Below are positions 7,363-11,584 of a DNA stretch of 11,584 bases, one piece after another. The stretch is from contig RFIM01000161.1 in NCBI GenBank assembly GCA_003695215.1, positions 1 through 11,584 on the forward strand, given 5' to 3'. Made by a program: the position numbers and the translations under genes. The DNA is from Chloroflexota bacterium. GTDB lineage: Bacteria > Chloroflexota > Anaerolineae > Aggregatilineales > UBA2796. A model generated the notes under the pieces. The model did not search any database. It was not told the DNA's origin and saw nothing but the letters and a program-made list of their open reading frames with translations. Positions within the stretch are counted from its first letter, which is position 1. Each line of letters starts with the position of its first letter.

Positions 7363-8261
7363 TGGCTTCTCCTAAGACGGCTGCTCAGAACAGCACTGCC
7401 GATGATCAGCACGTTCAAGATCAAAATGATCGGCACAATCAAGCGCAACGGATTGCTCGGCGTATGCTCAAGAGCGCGTGGCGTTAGCTCAGTGGGCGCA
7501 GCTGTGGCGCGCACAGCGACGCTCAACGGCGTGCTGGTCAGCATAGCAGGCGTCGCAGTTGGCGCGTCAGGCGCCGCAGTCGAGATAGCGATCAGAATCG
7601 GCGTCTCGGTAGCGGGCAGGAAGGTGGGCGTCTCAGTCGGCGTGAAGGTGGCGCGCGGCGTGAAGGTCAGCGAAGGCGTCAAAGTGACAGTCGGCGTTGG
7701 CGTGGCGGTCGGCGGGCGTGTTGGGCGCGGCGGCGCGGCTGTTGGCGGCGCAACAGCACGGCCGCTGGCAGGATTGGCGGCGCTTCGGGCGGGCGCAGGC
7801 GCGCTGCCATTATCGCCGAAGACGACAACGTACCACTTGCCATAGGTGCCGCTGCTGAAGCCGACGCCGATGTCCGTCCAATTGCCGAGCATGTTGCTGT
7901 AATGTACGGGCGAGTTCAGCCACCAGTTGTATGCCCAATCGAGCGTGGCCATGCCGCCGCCAACGACATTCTCGCCAACTCGACCGCTATAGCCTGCAGC
8001 AGCCGCCCGATCTTGCGGCAGCGAGCCGTTGCTTTGGCGATGCGGATGCGTATATGGCGTGCTCGCCAAGTATTGGCTGTGCGCCTGCGCTGCAGCCGCT
8101 AGCGCGCCGTTGTAGTTAAGTGTGTTCAAGCCTTGTGAGGCGCGCAACGCATTGATGCGCTCCATCAGCACGCTCGCGGCATCTTGCGCTTGGGCAGGAT
8201 GAGCGCTAGCGCCGCTCAAGAGCAGCGCGCTCAGAATCAACCTACAGATAACGCGACTCAT
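7359..8261 (-). CDS. CAP/SCP-domain surface protein with Thr/Pro stalk and C-terminal membrane anchor
   Basis: A 300-residue exported protein in four parts. A signal peptide covers about 1-26 (PAQA cleavage). A CAP (SCP/PR-1-like) domain spans about 28-150 with the expected landmarks: His61 in AQAHSQYLA, GENVV with Glu97, WWLNSPVHYSNML with His120, and GVGF followed by the KWYVVVFGD strand. A stalk from about 155 to 268 is rich in Thr, Pro and Ala with recurring TPT/TPS units, typical of extended and possibly glycosylated linkers. A hydrophobic helix (about 273-292) and the basic tail SSRLRRSQ anchor it in the membrane; there is no LPxTG motif. Bacterial CAP proteins have varied or unknown activities, so none is assigned. 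The ribosome site is weak. The gene begins 46 nt after the second permease and its stop overlaps the next start by 4 nt. Confidence 0.9.
   Translation of the reverse strand: MSRVICRLILSALLLSGASAHPAQAQDAASVLMERINALRASQGLNTLNYNGALAAAAQAHSQYLASTPYTHPHRQSNGSLPQDRAAAAGYSGRVGENVVGGGMATLDWAYNWWLNSPVHYSNMLGNWTDIGVGFSSGTYGKWYVVVFGDNGSAPAPARSAANPASGRAVAPPTAAPPRPTRPPTATPTPTVTLTPSLTFTPRATFTPTETPTFLPATETPILIAISTAAPDAPTATPAMLTSTPLSVAVRATAAPTELTPRALEHTPSNPLRLIVPIILILNVLIIGSAVLSSRLRRSQ
7596..7751 (-). repeat. Low-complexity Thr/Pro coding repeat (stalk of the CAP protein)
   Basis: The DNA here is made of degenerate ACN/CCN codon pairs encoding residues about 171-222 of the CAP protein, with many TP steps. 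Read on the other strand it gives a Gly/Val-rich open frame with no meaning. Such tracts vary in length by slippage or recombination between strains. Confidence 0.6.
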
Positions 8262-8307
8262 GCCGCTTAGTCTAGCGCAAAGCGCTACGATCTGAAAAGG
8301 ACGCGCA

Positions 8308-9162
8308 TCAGCCTTTCAGCGCGCCTTGCAGCATCGCCTCAAAGAAGCGCTTGCGCAACAACACGAACAGGATCAGCACAGGCAGCATGATCACAATGCA
8401 GGCAGCCGTCCAGACGTGATAGGCGATCTCGAAACTGCTCTGGAAGTCATATAAGCCGACTGTGACTGTGCGCGCCGTGCCGTTCAGCAGCACCAGCGCC
8501 GCTAGAAACTCGTTCCACGTGTCCACGAACATCAGCAAGAAGGCGGCCATCAAGCCAGGCGCTGCTAAGGGCATCACTACGCGAGTGAGCGCCTGTATGG
8601 GCGTGCAGCCATCAATGAGCGCCGCTTCTTCCAGCTCCACAGGGATGCTATCGAAGAACGACTTGATGATCCATATGGCGAATGGCAAGCCGCCGGCTGT
8701 GTAGACAGCTGAGATGAACAGATTGGCATTTAGCCCTTGCGGGCGCAACACGCCGAGATCGCTCGCGATCCGATAGAGCGGCACGAGGTTCGTCAAGCCA
8801 GGGATCATCATCAGGCCAAGAATCGCCAATTCCAAAGCACGGCTGCCGCGAAAGCGATAGCGCGAGAAAGTGTAGCTAGCCAGCGAAGCCAGCGTCACAA
8901 CTAGGATAGAAGAGGTGGTGGAATTGAAGAGCGAATTCCACAGATAGTAGCGCGTCATATCGCTGTTGAAGACGACTTCATAGCCGTCAAAGCGCCAAGT
9001 CGGCGGGAAGAAAGTCGGCGGCCGCGTCAACACTTCATCCTGGTTCTTGAAGGATGTCATCAAGGTGTAGGCGATCGGGAAAATGGCGATCAGGGCGAAC
9101 AAGCCAAGCACCACGTGCGTGCTGATCTGATCGAAGTAGCGCGCCAGCTTGGAAGAGACCAT
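8308..9162 (-). CDS. ABC sugar transporter permease, MalG/UgpE type
   Basis: A 284-residue inner-membrane permease with about six transmembrane helices (first at 15-36). The cytoplasmic coupling EAA loop is seen as EEAALIDGC...PLAAPG around residues 178-204, which docks on the ABC ATPase. Other family landmarks are the SFKN segment after helix 1, NSLFNS near 76-81 and the C-terminal RKRFFEAMLQGALKG. Length is normal for the MalG half of carbohydrate importers (CUT1 class). The ATG at 9162 has GAGGA about six bases upstream and lies 11 nt after the partner permease stop. Substrate cannot be read from the permease; sugars, oligosaccharides or glycerol phosphate are typical. No ATPase gene is adjacent on this side. 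Confidence 0.93.
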   Translation of the reverse strand: MVSSKLARYFDQISTHVVLGLFALIAIFPIAYTLMTSFKNQDEVLTRPPTFFPPTWRFDGYEVVFNSDMTRYYLWNSLFNSTTSSILVVTLASLASYTFSRYRFRGSRALELAILGLMMIPGLTNLVPLYRIASDLGVLRPQGLNANLFISAVYTAGGLPFAIWIIKSFFDSIPVELEEAALIDGCTPIQALTRVVMPLAAPGLMAAFLLMFVDTWNEFLAALVLLNGTARTVTVGLYDFQSSFEIAYHVWTAACIVIMLPVLILFVLLRKRFFEAMLQGALKG

Positions 9163-9173
9163 AGGATTCCTCG

Positions 9174-10091
9174 CTAGTCGCTGCGGCGCCCAATGATGCT
9201 CAGATAGGCGAGCGTGAGCGCCATGTTGATGATGAACAAAATGACAGAAACTGCAGCGCCTGTGCCGAAATCACCTTGCTCCCAGCCTGTTTGCAGCAGG
9301 TAGTAAGCGGCTGTGCGCGTTGCGCCGCCCGGCCCGCCACGCGTGATCGAAAAAATTAAGCCGACCGAATTGATGGACTGAATCGAGGTCAGCAGGATCA
9401 TCACTAGCACGGTCGAGCGGATTTGCGGCAAGATGACGCGGAAGAAGCGCTGGAATCGGTCAGCGCCATCTAAAGAAGCGCTCTCCAGAATCTCCTGCGG
9501 CACAGTCTGCAGTGCGCCCAGTGAGAGCAGCGTAGTGAATGCCAAGCCGCGCCACACAGCCGCTGCGATCACAATTGCCAAGGCGCCGCCGGCCGTTGTG
9601 TAGAGCCGCTCGCCCAAGAAAGGCGCAAATTCGTTGATCCATGCCTGTAACAAGCCGTAGGTCGGCTGGAAGAGCCAGCGCCACATTGTGCCTGCCACTA
9701 CCTCAGAGATCACCCACGGGATGAAAATGATCACCAGGTAAATGCCCGTGAACTTGACGCGTCGATTGAGCAGCAGCGCCAAGAACATGCCCAAGCTCAC
9801 TGTCAGCACAATGTAGGAGATAGAATAGGTGAGCGAGATGCGCAGGCTCTCCAGGAAGCTGGGCGTGCGCAGCAGGCGCTCAAAATTGGCGAGCCCGACG
9901 TACATGAACTCGCCGCGGCGCACGCGCGTCGTGCTCAGGTAGATCGAATAGAGCGTCGGATAGACCTGCAAAGCCAGCAGGACGAGAATTGAAGGCAGCA
10001 ACAACCAGAAAGGCAGCCAACGATAGTTTCGCCCGCTGCTGAAGGTATGCTGCACTGCTCCAGCTCTGGCGCTCAGCGTGAGATCACTCAT
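9174..10091 (-). CDS. ABC sugar transporter permease, MalF/UgpA type
   Basis: A 305-residue permease with a first helix at about 26-46 (LPFWLLLPSILVLLALQVYP, the usual opening of this family), the YVGLANFERLL periplasmic segment near 64-74, and an EAA loop near 200-222 (QEILESASLDGADRFQRFFRVILP). It has the compact six-helix size of UgpA/MsmF-type proteins and not the larger E. coli MalF. It pairs with the downstream permease to form the channel of a CUT1-type importer. The start at 10091 has a modest GGGA upstream. The 103-bp gap to the binding-protein gene contains a strong hairpin and a weaker-looking ribosome site, consistent with less translation of the permeases than of the binding protein. 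Confidence 0.93.
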   Translation of the reverse strand: MSDLTLSARAGAVQHTFSSGRNYRWLPFWLLLPSILVLLALQVYPTLYSIYLSTTRVRRGEFMYVGLANFERLLRTPSFLESLRISLTYSISYIVLTVSLGMFLALLLNRRVKFTGIYLVIIFIPWVISEVVAGTMWRWLFQPTYGLLQAWINEFAPFLGERLYTTAGGALAIVIAAAVWRGLAFTTLLSLGALQTVPQEILESASLDGADRFQRFFRVILPQIRSTVLVMILLTSIQSINSVGLIFSITRGGPGGATRTAAYYLLQTGWEQGDFGTGAAVSVILFIINMALTLAYLSIIGRRSD

Positions 10092-10131
10092 AGCTGTATT
10101 CCCAAATCGTGCATTGCTGAACCGATCAAAT

Positions 10132-10158
10132 ATGGGCGGGTGTGTTAGGCCCGCCCAT
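10132..10158 (-). terminator. Intercistronic GC-rich hairpin between binding-protein and permease genes
   Basis: Arms ATGGGCGGG and CCCGCCCAT are a perfect 9-bp inverted repeat around a 9-nt loop. On the minus strand it lies 36 nt after the binding-protein stop and 40 nt before the first permease start, followed only by a weak ATATTT tract. It is best read as a partial terminator and/or 3'-end RNA stabiliser that keeps binding protein in excess, as known for other importer operons, and not as a complete operon terminator. Confidence 0.6.
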
Positions 10159-10194
10159 GCGAGAAGGATGGCTTAACGGCACGCGGCCGCGCAA

Positions 10195-11535
10195 TCACTC
10201 GACGCTAGCATTATACTCGTCTTGTGCAGCTTGCAGCGTCGCCATGATGTCCAGCGATGGATCCGTGATCAGCTTGACAATTGCATCGGCCAAGAGCGTG
10301 ATGCCTTTGTCATAGTCTGAGAACGTTGGCGAAGGCACAGCATATTCCTTCTGGATTTTCGCCACTTCGACCCAGTAAGGCGTCTGGAATTCTTCAGAGG
10401 CCGCAGCGGAGTTCAAAGCAGGTAAGGCGCCGTACGCCGCCGAGTAGGCGATATTCTCCTTGGTCGTCATTTGGAAGTCGATGAAGGCTTTAGCCGCTTC
10501 AACGTTCTTGGCGCCCACAGGAATCGCCCAGCCTGAGGCCAGGATCAAGGAAGCAGGCTTGCCGCCTGGCGCCGCAAACTGTGGCGCGATGCCCAGCTTG
10601 CCCGCCTTCAGCGCCGCACCAACAGAGAGCGCCTCTGGATCGAAGGTGCCAGTGATCTCGCCTTCGAACTTAGTGCCATCAGGCGCCGTGAGCGGCGTCA
10701 GATAGACGTACGAATAGGAGCCCGCCACGAAGGCGCCTGCATCGCCGCGCATGAAGGGCTGCTCGTTATCGAAGCCTGGCGCCAACGACTCTTGCGCCGC
10801 ATAGCCTTTGGCGAACAGCTCGCGCACAAACTCGACCGTCTTCATGGTCGCCTCGTTCGCCCACACGGCCCGCCCTTCCTTGTCAGCGATCTGGCCGCCA
10901 TAGCTGACGATCAAGTTGTAGTAGAAGCGTTCAACCGAGACTTTCTCTGCCAGCTTGCCTGTGAAAGCGAAGGCATTCGGATTGGCCGCCTTCAGCTCAG
11001 CTGCCTTAGCCAGAAATTCGTCTGTTGTGGCTGGCACGCCATCAGGATAGACGTCCTTCCAGTAGTATAGGAAGTGGACGGCTGAGTGCGAAGGCACGCA
11101 CAGAATCTTGCCATCGGGCGTGGTGCAAGCCGCCAAAGCGCCCGCATCCACGTCGGAGAACCACGGGCGCGATTTGACCCAGTCGGTCAGGTCAGTCAGC
11201 ACGCCATTCTGATCGAAAAAGCCGAGCTGCTGGCTATCCACGTAGCTCACATCTGGCACTTCGCCACGGGCTTGCACTGCCACGTTCAGCTTGGCGTTGA
11301 TCTGATCAAAAGGCTGGAAGGTGTTGACGATCTGGACGCCGAACTCCGTGCGGTAGCGCGCGATCATGTCGGCTAGCCACTTGTCTTGCGTGTTCTGCGG
11401 ATTCTGATCGTTGAACTTTGTCCAGATTTGAAGCGTGCCGCTCTGAGCGGTGGCAGGGCTGCGCAGCGCGCCGAGCAGGAGCGCGCTCACCAAAGCAAAG
11501 CACAGGAGAAAGACAGCGGTTTTACGACCTTTCAT
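10195..11535 (-). CDS. ABC transporter extracellular solute-binding protein, family 1 (carbohydrate type)
   Basis: A 446-residue binding protein of the SBP_bac_1 group. The first residues form a Sec signal peptide (KGRK, then a long hydrophobic stretch, cleavage about residue 30 after SPATA). There is no lipobox: the only early cysteine (residue 12) lies within the hydrophobic core. The mature part begins with the typical TLQIWTKF strand, then a helix with the MIARYRTEFGVQIV pattern, PDVSYVDSQQLGFF near the first hinge, and late FIDFQMTTKENIAYSAAYGALPALNSA, the common C-lobe signature of sugar-binding proteins. ATG at 11535 is preferred over the in-frame ATG at 11544 because AAAGGG sits nine bases before the former and touches the latter. 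It heads the importer genes on this strand; only about 40 bp upstream are visible and I see no clear promoter or operator there. Confidence 0.93.
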   Translation of the reverse strand: MKGRKTAVFLLCFALVSALLLGALRSPATAQSGTLQIWTKFNDQNPQNTQDKWLADMIARYRTEFGVQIVNTFQPFDQINAKLNVAVQARGEVPDVSYVDSQQLGFFDQNGVLTDLTDWVKSRPWFSDVDAGALAACTTPDGKILCVPSHSAVHFLYYWKDVYPDGVPATTDEFLAKAAELKAANPNAFAFTGKLAEKVSVERFYYNLIVSYGGQIADKEGRAVWANEATMKTVEFVRELFAKGYAAQESLAPGFDNEQPFMRGDAGAFVAGSYSYVYLTPLTAPDGTKFEGEITGTFDPEALSVGAALKAGKLGIAPQFAAPGGKPASLILASGWAIPVGAKNVEAAKAFIDFQMTTKENIAYSAAYGALPALNSAAASEEFQTPYWVEVAKIQKEYAVPSPTFSDYDKGITLLADAIVKLITDPSLDIMATLQAAQDEYNASVE

Positions 11536-11544
11536 AGCAAACAT

Positions 11545-11550
11545 CCCTTT
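11545..11550 (-). promoter_or_regulatory. Ribosome binding site deciding the binding-protein start
   Basis: Minus-strand AAAGGG is directly adjacent to the ATG at 11544 but nine bases from the in-frame ATG at 11535, which favours the latter as initiator. Confidence 0.55.
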
Positions 11551-11584
11551 CTAAAACCTTGCGGCGCCTAAAAGCATAGCACAA

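Noticed and set aside
7596..7751. Repetitive tract considered as a CRISPR or VNTR array
   Set aside because: Units are short, degenerate and in codon phase with no fixed repeat/spacer pattern; coding low complexity explains it.
7354..7845. Gly/Val-rich plus-strand frame with repeated GVKV units
   Set aside because: It is the complement of the Thr/Pro stalk codons of the CAP protein, not an independent repeat protein.
8273..8287. TAGCGC-AAA-GCGCTA inverted repeat between the second permease and CAP gene
   Set aside because: Only six base pairs with no T-run on either side, so not called a terminator; it might still weakly separate the importer from the envelope genes.
10182..10191. Ten-base palindrome CGCGGCCGCG just after the binding-protein stop
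   Set aside because: No loop, so no RNA hairpin, and GC-rich palindromes of this length are expected by chance here.

Overview
The window looks like a chromosomal segment of a member of the Chloroflexota (Anaerolineae-like or a related mat/thermophile lineage). This is inferred from protein style, not from a marker gene: a multi-LysM L,D-transpeptidase with Ala/Pro linkers, a surface CAP-domain protein on a long Thr/Pro stalk, a WD40 lipoprotein, a GH57 enzyme of the DUF3536 type, and a moderately high-GC, densely packed gene layout. I see no rRNA, tRNA, transposase, integrase, phage gene or CRISPR array. Genes fill almost everything; the longest non-coding stretches are about 143 bp (2262-2404) and 103 bp (10092-10194).

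Left block, minus strand (2261 down to 1): a tryptophan-rich protein of unknown function, a COG0523/G3E metallochaperone GTPase closely resembling Bacillus YciC (a Zur-regulated zinc-homeostasis protein), and the N-terminal part of a GH57-type glycoside hydrolase that starts at GTG and runs off the window. The three are spaced 8 and 58 nt apart. Ahead of them is an unusually clear promoter: a TTGAAA -35 and a perfect TATAAT -10, 17 bp apart, with a perfect 7-1-7 palindrome filling all but one base at each end of the spacer. That is the geometry of a Fur-family (Fur/Zur/PerR) box, and with a YciC-like gene downstream it suggests zinc-responsive (Zur) repression.

Plus-strand block (2405-4980): a zinc-dependent medium-chain dehydrogenase divergent from the above, a secreted LysM x3 + YkuD L,D-transpeptidase that remodels peptidoglycan, and a small protein of unknown function overlapping its end. 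A perfect 10-bp inverted repeat covers the transpeptidase start codon with the Shine-Dalgarno in the loop.

Right block, minus strand (11535 down to 4981): a carbohydrate-type ABC importer (solute-binding protein, two permeases; no ATPase gene in the window), then four envelope genes: a membrane-anchored CAP-domain protein, a small two-helix membrane protein, a WD40 beta-propeller lipoprotein and a prepilin peptidase lacking the usual cysteine-rich cytoplasmic segment. CAP, two-helix and WD40 genes are tightly coupled (4-nt overlap, then 1-nt gap) and look like one surface module without a name that I know of. A strong GC-rich hairpin lies between the binding-protein and first permease genes, where it would be expected to raise binding-protein expression relative to the permeases. 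The plus and minus blocks meet tail to tail at 4980/4981 with no base between the two stop codons.
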